Below, piece by piece: positions 54,401-62,445 of a stretch of 64,000 nucleotides of DNA. Made by a program: the position numbers and the translations under genes. Origin of the DNA: Roseisalinus antarcticus (lineage in GTDB: Bacteria > Pseudomonadota > Alphaproteobacteria > Rhodobacterales > Rhodobacteraceae); assembly GCF_900172355.1 (NCBI RefSeq), contig NZ_FWFZ01000002.1:1-64000 (forward strand), in the 5' to 3' direction. Each line of letters opens with the position of its first letter. The stretch's first letter is position 1. The notes beneath the pieces are model-generated. The model ran no database searches. It was given only the letters and a program-made list of their open reading frames with translations, and was not told the origin of the DNA.

Positions 54401-55216
54401 ATGGATTCGGCGATGGATTTCTGGGCCGCGAAGGCCGTGCTCGACTGGCAGATCGAGATGGGGGCGGACGAGGCGATACTCGACGCGCCGGTCGATCGCT
54501 ATGATTTGCCGCAGTCCCGGGCGCCGGCCCCGGCCCCGGCCCCGGCGCCTGCCGCCGCCGCCTCGGTGGCCTCGCCGCCGCCCGCCCGGCCGCCGCGGCC
54601 GGCGGTCACGGATCCGGTGGCAGAGGCCCAGGCCGCGGCGGAGGCGGCCAGCGACCTCGGGGCCCTCGCTGCGGCGATGGAGGCGTTCGAGCATTGTGAC
54701 CTGAAGGCCGGCGCCCGGCGGTTCGTTTTCTGCGATGGCCAGCCCGGCGCACGGTTGATGATCGTGGGCGAGGCCCCCGGCCGCGAGGAGGATCGGGAGG
54801 GCCGGCCCTTCGTCGGCCGGGCCGGGCAGTTGCTGGACCGGATGCTGACCGCCATCGGCATGGGCCGTGCCGCCGAAGACATCGGCCGGGCCGTCTACAT
54901 CACCAATGTCCTGCCCTGGCGCCCGCCCGAGAACCGCAAGCCGGAGAAGGCCGAGACCGCCATGTTCCTGCCGTTCCTGCAACGCCACATCGCACTTGCC
55001 GCACCCGAGCTGCTGATCCTGATGGGCAACACCCCCTGCGACGCGCTTCTGGGGCGGGCGGGGATCACCCGCCTGCGGGGCACCTGGGCCGAGGTCCTGG
55101 GCATCCCCGCCCTGCCGATGTTCCATCCCGCCTACCTGTTGCGGCAACCGCAGGCGAAGCGCGAAGCCTGGGCCGACCTGCTGGCGATCCAGGCCCGCTT
55201 GAGGGCGGCGACATGA
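54401..55216 (+). CDS. Family 4-type uracil-DNA glycosylase, cluster cysteines mostly lost
   Basis: A 271-residue glycosylase. A Pro/Ala-rich linker (about residues 43-70, containing an AP repeat) precedes the catalytic domain with [33 protein letters not shown] and [11 protein letters not shown]. Classical family 4 enzymes bind a 4Fe-4S cluster with four Cys. Three of those positions are changed: the first Cys of CxxC (here AFEHC), the Cys of KCRPP (here PWRPP) and the Cys of KICTDK (here TAMFLPF). The enzyme is predicted to be clusterless. UdgX's KRRIH motif is absent. Confidence 0.88.
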   Translation: MDSAMDFWAAKAVLDWQIEMGADEAILDAPVDRYDLPQSRAPAPAPAPAPAAAASVASPPPARPPRPAVTDPVAEAQAAAEAASDLGALAAAMEAFEHCDLKAGARRFVFCDGQPGARLMIVGEAPGREEDREGRPFVGRAGQLLDRMLTAIGMGRAAEDIGRAVYITNVLPWRPPENRKPEKAETAMFLPFLQRHIALAAPELLILMGNTPCDALLGRAGITRLRGTWAEVLGIPALPMFHPAYLLRQPQAKREAWADLLAIQARLRAAT

Positions 55217-55275
55217 CCGTTCCGGCAAGCCGATCGCACACGCCCACGCTCGCCCCCACGAAGGCCCGGGTATGA
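55213..55275 (+). CDS. Candidate 20-residue coupling peptide between udg and moaB
   Basis: ATG at 55213 overlaps the glycosylase stop (ATGA), and its own TGA (55273-55275) overlaps the moaB ATG at 55272. The peptide starts [10 protein letters not shown] and is rich in Thr, Pro and basic residues. It would bridge the 55-nt gap by stop-start coupling. It could also be chance. Confidence 0.4.
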   Translation: MTVPASRSHTPTLAPTKARV

Positions 55276-55814
55276 GCAGGATCGACGACAGCCGCGATTT
55301 CGTGCCGGTGCGAATCGCCGTTCTGACCGTGTCGGACACCCGCACCGCCGCCGACGACCGGTCCGGCGACACGCTGGTCGCGCGGATCGAGGCCGCCGGG
55401 CACATCCTGGCCGGCCGCGAGATCGTGTCCGATGATCGCGCCCTGATCGCGGAGCGGTTGCGCCTCTGGTGCGCAGACCCGCAGATCGACGTCGTGATCT
55501 CGACCGGGGGCACGGGGCTGACCGGGCGCGACGTGACGGTCGAGGCCCACCGGGACGTCTACGAGAAGGAGATCGATGCCTTCGGCACCGTCTTCACCAT
55601 GGTGTCGATGGCCAAGATCGGCACCTCGGCCGTGCAGAGCCGTGCGACGGGCGGCGTGGCGCACGGCACCTACCTCTTCGCGCTGCCCGGCTCGACCGGT
55701 GCCTGCAAGGATGCCTGGGACGAGATCCTCGTGCTGCAGCTGGATTACCGGCACCGGCCCTGCAATTTCGTCGAGATCCTCCCCCGGCTGGAGGAGCATC
55801 GCCGCCGGAAATAG
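55272..55814 (+). CDS. moaB: Molybdenum cofactor biosynthesis protein B
   Basis: A 180-residue MoaB/MogA-type protein that binds or adenylylates molybdopterin. VLTVSDTRTAADDRSGD and STGGTGLTGRDVTVEA are the diagnostic motifs; FALPGSTGACKDAWDEIL is the third. It ends 14 bp from the convergent flavoprotein gene. Confidence 0.94.
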   Translation: MSRIDDSRDFVPVRIAVLTVSDTRTAADDRSGDTLVARIEAAGHILAGREIVSDDRALIAERLRLWCADPQIDVVISTGGTGLTGRDVTVEAHRDVYEKEIDAFGTVFTMVSMAKIGTSAVQSRATGGVAHGTYLFALPGSTGACKDAWDEILVLQLDYRHRPCNFVEILPRLEEHRRRK

Positions 55815-55827
55815 GCGACGGCGCAGG

Positions 55828-56430
55828 CTACCACATCCTGGCTTGCGCCTCTTCGGCGTAGCGGATGTCGTAGGCCTCGGCATCGAAACCCGCGTCAAGC
55901 TCGCGCAGGAAATCCCCCGCGGTCGGAACAGTCGCGCTGAGATCCGCGCCGGACCAGAGCTCTGACCGCAGGATCGCCTTGGCACATTGGAAATAGACCT
56001 CGGCGACCGTGATGACGGTCACGGTCCTTGGGTGTTTGCCGTTCTGTTCGAATTCCGCCGTGGCCGCTGGATCTGCAGTGAGCCGGGCGGTGCCGTTCAC
56101 ACGCACCACGTTGGTAGAGCCCGGGACCATGAACATCAGCGACACGCGCCCGTCCCGGACGATGTTGCGCAGGGAATCCGTCCGGTTGTTGCCGCGCCAG
56201 TCCGGCATCAAGATCGTGCTGCGATCCGCCACCCGCACGACCGGGTCGGTGTCGCCGCGCGGGCTCGCGTCGGTGCCTTCCGGGCCTACGGTCGACAATA
56301 TGCAGAACCGCGCGGCCTCGATCCAGCGCAGGTAGGTTGGGCTTATGTGATCGAGGACCTTCTTCAGAGAGGTCGGGACCGGGGGGCCGTAGAGCTGCTC
56401 CAGCGTTTCGAGATCATCTATCCATTGCAT
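55828..56430 (-). CDS. PNPOx-like FMN-binding protein
   Basis: A 200-residue split-barrel flavoprotein of the pyridoxamine-phosphate-oxidase-like family, MSMEG_1061 subfamily. RFCILSTVGPEGTDASPRGD, LMPDWRGNNRTDSLRNI and SLMFMVPGSTNVVRVNG are recognisable. Its members reduce cofactors such as F420- or flavin-linked substrates, or are of unknown role. It overlaps plsC by 17 nt. Confidence 0.85.
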   Translation of the reverse strand: MQWIDDLETLEQLYGPPVPTSLKKVLDHISPTYLRWIEAARFCILSTVGPEGTDASPRGDTDPVVRVADRSTILMPDWRGNNRTDSLRNIVRDGRVSLMFMVPGSTNVVRVNGTARLTADPAATAEFEQNGKHPRTVTVITVAEVYFQCAKAILRSELWSGADLSATVPTAGDFLRELDAGFDAEAYDIRYAEEAQARMW

Positions 56431-57169
56431 TGTCGCTCTCCGGTATGGGCGCGAAGCCGGCCTCGGCCATCAGCATGTTGGACCGCTGCTCCACCACCTG
56501 GCGAAGCTCGACCATGAAATCGCTCGTGGGCCGGCCCGCCGGGATCGGGTCCAGGAACTCGACCACCGCGAGCCCTGGCGTCCGGCGCAGGCCGCGGCGC
56601 GGCCAGAACAGGCCGACGTTGGTAGCCGCCGGGATGCAGGGCGCCCCGACCTCGTGATAGAGGACGGCGGAGCCGATCTTGTAGGGCGCATCGACACCGG
56701 GGGCGATCCGGGTGCCCTGCGGATAGATGATCAGCTGGCCGGGATCGGCCTTGCCCTTGCGGACGTCCGAGACCATCTTCTTGATCGCCTGGGCGCGGCG
56801 GCCGCGATCCACCGGAATGCAGCCCATCCGGAGGGCGTATTGGCCCAGGATCGGCGCCCAGACCAGCTGACGTTTCATGATGAAGCGCGGCCGCGGGAGG
56901 GCGGCGAAGATGATGATGATATCCAGAAAGCTCTGGTGTTTGGCAGCAACGAGCACTTCGCCCGTGGGCGGCGTGCCGCGCACCTCGGTGCGGATGCCCA
57001 CCATCCAGCGGGCGGTCCAGAGGACCCAGCGGCAATAGGCATGCGCGGCAGCGATCGCCCCGGTCGGCGATGCGATGGCCCAGGGCAGGTAGAGGATCGC
57101 TATCGGCAGCATCGCGGCATACATCTGGCCGATGAACAGAAGCGACCGGAGGGTGCGGACCGCGGTCAT
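56414..57169 (-). CDS. plsC: 1-acyl-sn-glycerol-3-phosphate acyltransferase
   Basis: A 251-residue membrane-associated acyltransferase making phosphatidic acid. The catalytic HX4D motif is AAKHQSFLDI, and the substrate motif is IIYPQGTRIAPG (a variant of EGTR). An N-terminal membrane helix is visible. It overlaps ftsX upstream by 4 nt. Together with plsY and pgsA it covers phospholipid assembly. Confidence 0.93.
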   Translation of the reverse strand: MTAVRTLRSLLFIGQMYAAMLPIAILYLPWAIASPTGAIAAAHAYCRWVLWTARWMVGIRTEVRGTPPTGEVLVAAKHQSFLDIIIIFAALPRPRFIMKRQLVWAPILGQYALRMGCIPVDRGRRAQAIKKMVSDVRKGKADPGQLIIYPQGTRIAPGVDAPYKIGSAVLYHEVGAPCIPAATNVGLFWPRRGLRRTPGLAVVEFLDPIPAGRPTSDFMVELRQVVEQRSNMLMAEAGFAPIPESDNAMDR

Positions 57170-58095
57170 GACTTGGCGCGGAGGGTTCGGATCGCGGCCC
57201 AGCGGGTGGCCAGGAACGCGGTGATCGCGGCCAGCGGCGGGATCACGACGGGCAAGAGCCAGCCGATGCCCTGGAACCCCAGCCCGGTGAGAAAGCCCCC
57301 GGCCGCATCGGCCCGTGGCAAAAGCCAGATCGCGGCCATGCCGGCCAGGGTGCCCGCGGCCGCGCCGGTCAGCGCCCGCAGGGTGAAGCGGCGCACGAAG
57401 GCCCGCGCGATATAGGCATCCTGCGCACCGACTAGACGAAGCACGCGGATCACCTGGTCGTTGGCCGTCAGCGCGGCCTGGGCTGCAAGGGTGATCATCG
57501 CGGCGGTCGAGGCCGCGATCAGCAGGATCGCGGCAATGCCAAGCATCCGCAACCGGCCCGCGGCCTCTACCAGCGGCTGGCGCCAGCGGGTGTGATCGTC
57601 CAGAACGGCGCCGGGCACCTCTGCCTGCAGGCGGGCGCGCAGGCCGGTCGTGTCATAGCCGTCGCCGGTCTCGACGATCTCGACGAGCTGCGGGATAGGC
57701 AGGGATTCCACCGGCAGATCGGGGCCGAACCAGGGTTCGAGCAGGGCGCGGGCCTCGCCGCCGTCCAGCGGGCGGGCCGTGGCGATCCCGGGGGTGGTCC
57801 GCAGCACCTCGAGCGCGGCGGCGGTCTGCCCGGCGATCTGGTCGTCGGGGGCCGAGATCCTGAGGGTGGACGACCGTGCAAGCTCTGCCGACCAGCGCGA
57901 GGCGAGCCGCCCGGTGGCCATGGACAGCGCCAATGCGAAGACGGCGAGGAAGGCCATCGCGGCCGAGGTGAAGACAGTGAGCCGGGCGGTGAAACCGGTG
58001 GGCGGAACGGCGCGGTCGGCCTGGCTGTCGCCGACGACAAAGGCCAGTATCCGCGCTGGCAGTCCGGGAGAGGTGGTCTGCTCGGCACTGCTCAC
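57166..58095 (-). CDS. ftsX: Cell division protein FtsX-like permease
   Basis: A 309-residue membrane protein with four helices: one near residue 40, the others in the C-terminal half (ILLIAASTAAMITLAAQAAL and later). The periplasmic loop includes DGGEARALLEPWFGPDLP. VIRVLRLVGAQDAYIARAFV is the typical FtsX segment near helix 2. It overlaps ftsE by 4 nt. The pair activates peptidoglycan hydrolases at the septum in other bacteria. Confidence 0.93.
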   Translation of the reverse strand: MSSAEQTTSPGLPARILAFVVGDSQADRAVPPTGFTARLTVFTSAAMAFLAVFALALSMATGRLASRWSAELARSSTLRISAPDDQIAGQTAAALEVLRTTPGIATARPLDGGEARALLEPWFGPDLPVESLPIPQLVEIVETGDGYDTTGLRARLQAEVPGAVLDDHTRWRQPLVEAAGRLRMLGIAAILLIAASTAAMITLAAQAALTANDQVIRVLRLVGAQDAYIARAFVRRFTLRALTGAAAGTLAGMAAIWLLPRADAAGGFLTGLGFQGIGWLLPVVIPPLAAITAFLATRWAAIRTLRAKS

Positions 58096-58766
58096 AGGTC
58101 GGCTCCGGCGGCCTGCAGGCGGCGATCCTTCAGGCGCAGCACGCGGGCCTGGACCTGTGCCTTGGCCGCACGGATCAATTGCAGGTCATGGGTCGCGATC
58201 AGGACGGCCTTTCCCATGCGGTTCAGCTCGACCAGCAGGGCGAGCAGGCGCTGGGACATTTCCCAGTCGATGTTGCCTGTCGGCTCGTCCGCGATGATGA
58301 CCTCGGGGGACATGATCACGGCCCGGGCCAAAGCCGCGCGCTGGCGTTCGCCGCCGGAGAGCTCGGGCGGCAGTTGCCCGGCCTGGCGGGTCAGCCCGAC
58401 CCAGGCCAGAAGGTCCGTCAGGTCCTGGCCCAGCTCGCCGCCGCGTCCTGCGACTGTCAGGGGCAGGGCGACGTTCTCGGACAGGGGCAGGTGGTCGAGG
58501 AATTGGCAATCCTGGTGCACGACGCCGATCCGCCGGCGGGCCAGGGCAACACGGTCCCGCTCCATCGACCGCACATCCTCGCCAAAAATTTGCACATCGC
58601 CGGAGGTCGCCTTGAGTTCGGCGTAACAAAGCTTGAGCAGCGTTGTCTTGCCGGAACCCGACGGGCCGGTCAGGAAGTGAAACGACCCGGGCGCAAGGCT
58701 CAGCGAGAGGTCCGAGAAAAGCTCGCCCCCGCCATAGCTGTACGCGACATGTTGAAGCTCGATCAC
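58092..58766 (-). CDS. ftsE: Cell division ATP-binding protein FtsE
   Basis: A 224-residue ABC ATPase. Walker A is LTGPSGSGKTTLLKL, the signature LSGGERQRAALARA, and Walker B VIIADEPTGNID. VIELQHVAYSYGGG is the usual start; it begins with GTG at 58766, since no ATG is in frame nearby and the upstream frame is unrelated. GGGAG is about 9 nt upstream. Divergent from the zinc-ribbon gene across 166 bp. Confidence 0.93.
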   Translation of the reverse strand: MIELQHVAYSYGGGELFSDLSLSLAPGSFHFLTGPSGSGKTTLLKLCYAELKATSGDVQIFGEDVRSMERDRVALARRRIGVVHQDCQFLDHLPLSENVALPLTVAGRGGELGQDLTDLLAWVGLTRQAGQLPPELSGGERQRAALARAVIMSPEVIIADEPTGNIDWEMSQRLLALLVELNRMGKAVLIATHDLQLIRAAKAQVQARVLRLKDRRLQAAGADL

Positions 58767-58932
58767 CCCGGGGCTCTCCCTTTTGCACGTTCTGCCCAAA
58801 TCGGCCGGGTGTTGCAATCTCCACGCGCCGGTGTCTGGCGGCTTTGCAATCGCATTGGAAATGAGGCAGGATTCTGCCGACGAACCGGGATCGGCCTGCC
58901 AAGTGCAGTCGCCGGGCAGCGAGGACATCAGA

Positions 58933-59709
58933 ATGCGGCTGATCTGCCCCAATTGCGCGGCACAATATGAGGTTCCGGACGACGTGATCCCGGATGCGGG
59001 GCGCGACGTTCAATGCTCAAACTGCGGACAGACATGGTTCGAATATCGCGGGCAAACGGCTGAGCCCGAACCCGAACCGATCGCGGCGCCTGCTGCCGCC
59101 GATCCGGTAGAGGATGCGACGGGTGAGGAGGCGTCCGAGGCGGAGACCGCACCTCCCCGGACCTCCGAGTCGGAGGTAGCCGCCGCCCCTCGACGCCGGA
59201 GCCTCGATCCCGCGGTCGCGGATGTCCTGCGGGAAGAGCGTGCCACTTCGACGGCGCTGCGGCGCCCCCGTCAGCCGGACCCGATGGAAAGCCAGGGCGA
59301 CCTGGCCCTCGATACGCCGCCCAGATCCGTGCGCCCAGCCGCCGCCCCGCCGGCCGACCAGAGGCCTCCGCGCAAGGACAGTCTTCCCGATATCGACGAG
59401 ATCAATTCGACCCTGCGGCCGGCGGACGAGCCGGCGCAGGATCCGACCGACACGCGGACCGCCGCCGAGAAAACGGCGCAGACCCATCGGCGCGGCTTCC
59501 GGATTGGTTTCGGCGTGGTCCTTCTGGTCGCGGCTGCGGCCACCGGGGTCTATCACTTCGCACCCCGTATCGCGGAAACCGTCCCGGCGACTGGCCCCGC
59601 GCTTCTGGCATATGTCGACAATGTCGACGCGGCGCGTCTCTGGCTCGACCTGAACCTGCAGGGGATCATCGACGGGATGTACGACGCTGACGACACTCCG
59701 GCCGAGTGA
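58933..59709 (+). CDS. MJ0042-type zinc-ribbon membrane protein
   Basis: A 258-residue protein. The N-terminal zinc ribbon is RLICPNCAAQYEVPDDVIP then VQCSNCGQTWF. A long disordered Glu/Pro/Ala-rich linker follows, then one membrane helix (FRIGFGVVLLVAAAATGVYH) near residue 210 and a short C-terminal part. It probably sits in the inner membrane with the ribbon in the cytoplasm. Function unknown; FtsE divergence may be incidental. It converges on the TIGR02302 gene. Confidence 0.85.
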   Translation: MRLICPNCAAQYEVPDDVIPDAGRDVQCSNCGQTWFEYRGQTAEPEPEPIAAPAAADPVEDATGEEASEAETAPPRTSESEVAAAPRRRSLDPAVADVLREERATSTALRRPRQPDPMESQGDLALDTPPRSVRPAAAPPADQRPPRKDSLPDIDEINSTLRPADEPAQDPTDTRTAAEKTAQTHRRGFRIGFGVVLLVAAAATGVYHFAPRIAETVPATGPALLAYVDNVDAARLWLDLNLQGIIDGMYDADDTPAE

Positions 59710-59720
59710 TCCGAGGCGGT

Positions 59721-59764
59721 CGATTATTCGCGAATAATCGGACAGAAAATTCGCGAATTTTCTG
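59721..59764. repeat. Two tandem perfect palindromes in a convergent gap
   Basis: CGATTATTCGCGAATAATCG (59721-59740) is a perfect 20-nt palindrome. Two bases later comes a perfect 22-nt palindrome (59743-59764) whose half is CAGAAAATTCG. Both share the core ATTCGCGAAT, and the centres lie 23 bp apart. They fill the 78-bp gap between two convergent genes. They may be a bidirectional terminator or a protein binding site. Confidence 0.8.
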
Positions 59765-59787
59765 GGGCCCGGAGTGTCCCGTCGCGC

Positions 59788-62406
59788 TCAGAAGCGTTTG
59801 AGGAGGCGGCGCAGGTAGTCCAGCTCTTCTTCGGACCGGCCCTGATCCGCGGATCTCCGACGCAATTCTTCCAGCAATTCCTCGGCCCGGCGATAGATAT
59901 CCTCGCCCTGCAGAAGGTTTTCTTCGGTGCCGAACTGACCTGATTCGCCGAGTTGACGGCCCAACGGATCGCGCCGCATCGGTTCCACCCGGCCGGTCGC
60001 GTCGCCCTGCTGCTGTCCCTGGCCCGGCTGCTCTTGCGAGTTTTCTGCAAGCGCTCGGCTTAGGTCCCGTATGCCTTCGCGCAGGGCATCCATGGCTTCG
60101 GACTGCCGGTCTATGGCCTCGGCCATGTCGCCCTCCCTCAGTGCGTCCTCGGCCCCGTCCATGGCGGATTCGGCGCGTTCGAGCGACCGTCGCGCACCGT
60201 CGGCCGCCTCGCCGCCCAGGTTCGGGAGGTTCTGTTGCTGGCGCTCCAGTTCGTCGCGCAGGGCCTGCTGACGGTCGGCCAGAGATTGCTGGGTGCCCTC
60301 ACCCTGTCCGGGTTGTCCGGGTTGGCCGCCCTGGGGCTCCCCCTCGCCGGATTGCTGCCCGGGTTGATCGCCCGGCTCACCGCCCTGACCGGGCTGCTGG
60401 CCCGGCTGTTGACCCTGCTGCTGCTGACCCTGCTGGTTCTGGCCGAATTGTTCCTGCAGATCGCGGAACGCCTCGTCAGAGAGCCCCTGCTGGTCGCGCA
60501 GCGTCTCGCTCAGGTCCTGCATGGATTGCTGGCCCGGAGATTGCTGCCCGCCGCCCTCACCCTGGGTGACCTGCATGTTCTCCATCAGCTGGTTGAGCTG
60601 CTCCATCAGCTCTTGGGCCTCGGCCATCCGGCCTTCTTCCATCAGCTCCTGGATCCGGTCCATCAGCGCCTGAAGCTCGTCCTGGGTGAACTCGAAGGTA
60701 TCGCCCTCGGCGGTCTGCGGCTCGTCCGTCCCGTCGCCCTCCTGCGGGCCCGCTTGTTCCGCCAGCATTCGGGTGTAGTCGTCCACCGCCTCGCGCAATT
60801 CCTGCATGAGCTCGGAGATTTCCTCGTCCGAGGCGCCGTTGCGCATCGCTTCCGCCAGCCGTTCCTGGGCGCGGCGCAGCCGTTCGCGGGCATCGGTCAG
60901 GGTGCCTTCCTCCAGCTGGATCGCAAGATCCCACAGGGCCTCGGCGATCTCATCCCGGCCGGCGTCGTCGATGCCGAACTCCGCCATCATGGACAGCCGC
61001 CGGGTGATGACCCGTAGCCGCAAATATGACGTCTCCGACCGGATCAGCCCGTCTTCGGGACGATAGGCAATGGCCTTGAGCAGGTCGGAGACCCGCCCGG
61101 CATTCGCCTTGGACCAGAGCAGATCGCGGCGCTGTTCGATCACGGCCCGGGCGACGGGCTGAAAGAATCGCCGGCCGGGCAGGATCATCGGTTCGGGCGG
61201 GGCCGCGCCCACCTGCTCCAAAGCGTCCCGGACCTCCAGCGTCACGGTCACCGGCAGGTTCGCCCAAGGATGCTGCGAGAAATCGTCGATCAGCGCCTCG
61301 GTGAAGTTCGAGCGGTCGCCCGCGAATGGCATCGGCAGGTCGAGGGTCACCGGCTCGCGAGGTTCCGGCGCCCGGGTCAGCCCGAATTGCCGGTCGACCG
61401 CATCGAGATCCAGCGCGATCACCGCACGCCCGGCGGTCACGGCGTAATCGTCCGTCGCGGTGAACGGCAGGGACATCTCTCCCAGGGCCTCCGCCTCGAC
61501 GGGGCCGGCGGTGGCGACGCTCGGCGGGGCGTCGTCGATCACCGCGATCTCCCAGCTCGTTCCGCCCGGGCCGTCGATCACGATCCGGCCGTTGCGCTCG
61601 ACGGCGAAGGTCTGTTCGGGATCGGCCGCCGCGGGCACGGCGGCGTCTTCGTCGGCCACGACTTCGGGTCGACCGGATACGGTCTCGTTCACACTCAGCG
61701 CCCCGATCTCGCCGTAAAGGCGCAGGGTCACCTCGGAGCCCTCCGGCACCCGAAGCGGCCCCTCGGGGATGTCGTTGAGATAGAGCGACGGCTTGCCGGT
61801 ATAGGCCGGCGGCTCCACCCAGCCTTCCCAGACGGGACCTGTCGCCAATACCTGCTCGCCGGCGCCGGGGGTCATGTCGGAGACGCTTGTGACCCGCAGG
61901 AGAGATCCGAACAGCAGCGCCGCCGTGAACGCCAGAAGCGCCATGAACCGCAGCCCGTAAGGGTCGCGCGACGAGACCCGCAGGTCGGGCTCCGCCCCCC
62001 GCGCGTCGCGGCTGCGCGCCGCCATGCGGGTCTGGTGCGCCTGCCATACGGCGGCCGAATCCGCATCAGCCGACCCGATAGCCTGGCTGTCAGCCAGTGC
62101 CGCAAGCGGCCGGCCGGGCAGCGACGCATCCACGCGGGCCATCGCCTCGGCCCGGGTGGGCCAGTGAAACGCCCGGACCCCGCGCCAGGTGAAATAGCCC
62201 AGCGCCAGGACAGCCGCGACCGCCAGCGCCCAGAACAGCTCCAGCGGCAGGCGGTCGTGCCAGCCCATCATCATCGGCGCCAGAATGACGAAGACAACCG
62301 ACCAGAGCGGCCAGAAACAACGGGTCACACGTTCGGCCACAAGACCCAGACGGGTCAGGGCAACGGGCCTCCGAAGGTGAGGAAGAGCGCGGTGAAGGTC
62401 GGTCAG
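59788..62406 (-). CDS. TIGR02302 (DUF4175) family membrane protein, CTG start likely
   Basis: An 872-residue protein when started at CTG 62406. Two membrane segments lie near the N-terminus (ELFWALAVAAVLALGYF and FMALLAFTAALLFGSLL region). A periplasmic beta-rich part follows, then a long coiled-coil stretch (DARERLRRAQERLAEAMRN) and a Gln/Gly/Pro-rich stretch (QQGQQQQGQQPGQQPGQ). AAAGGAG is 7 nt upstream of the CTG, an in-frame TAG lies just before, and no ATG, GTG or TTG comes in frame until GTG at 62340, which has no ribosome binding site. Function unknown. lysA is 39 bp upstream in the same direction. Confidence 0.85.
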   Translation of the reverse strand: MTDLHRALPHLRRPVALTRLGLVAERVTRCFWPLWSVVFVILAPMMMGWHDRLPLELFWALAVAAVLALGYFTWRGVRAFHWPTRAEAMARVDASLPGRPLAALADSQAIGSADADSAAVWQAHQTRMAARSRDARGAEPDLRVSSRDPYGLRFMALLAFTAALLFGSLLRVTSVSDMTPGAGEQVLATGPVWEGWVEPPAYTGKPSLYLNDIPEGPLRVPEGSEVTLRLYGEIGALSVNETVSGRPEVVADEDAAVPAAADPEQTFAVERNGRIVIDGPGGTSWEIAVIDDAPPSVATAGPVEAEALGEMSLPFTATDDYAVTAGRAVIALDLDAVDRQFGLTRAPEPREPVTLDLPMPFAGDRSNFTEALIDDFSQHPWANLPVTVTLEVRDALEQVGAAPPEPMILPGRRFFQPVARAVIEQRRDLLWSKANAGRVSDLLKAIAYRPEDGLIRSETSYLRLRVITRRLSMMAEFGIDDAGRDEIAEALWDLAIQLEEGTLTDARERLRRAQERLAEAMRNGASDEEISELMQELREAVDDYTRMLAEQAGPQEGDGTDEPQTAEGDTFEFTQDELQALMDRIQELMEEGRMAEAQELMEQLNQLMENMQVTQGEGGGQQSPGQQSMQDLSETLRDQQGLSDEAFRDLQEQFGQNQQGQQQQGQQPGQQPGQGGEPGDQPGQQSGEGEPQGGQPGQPGQGEGTQQSLADRQQALRDELERQQQNLPNLGGEAADGARRSLERAESAMDGAEDALREGDMAEAIDRQSEAMDALREGIRDLSRALAENSQEQPGQGQQQGDATGRVEPMRRDPLGRQLGESGQFGTEENLLQGEDIYRRAEELLEELRRRSADQGRSEEELDYLRRLLKRF

Positions 62407-62445
62407 AACGGCGCTCCTTTCGGTCCAACCCTCAAGCTAGGGCGC

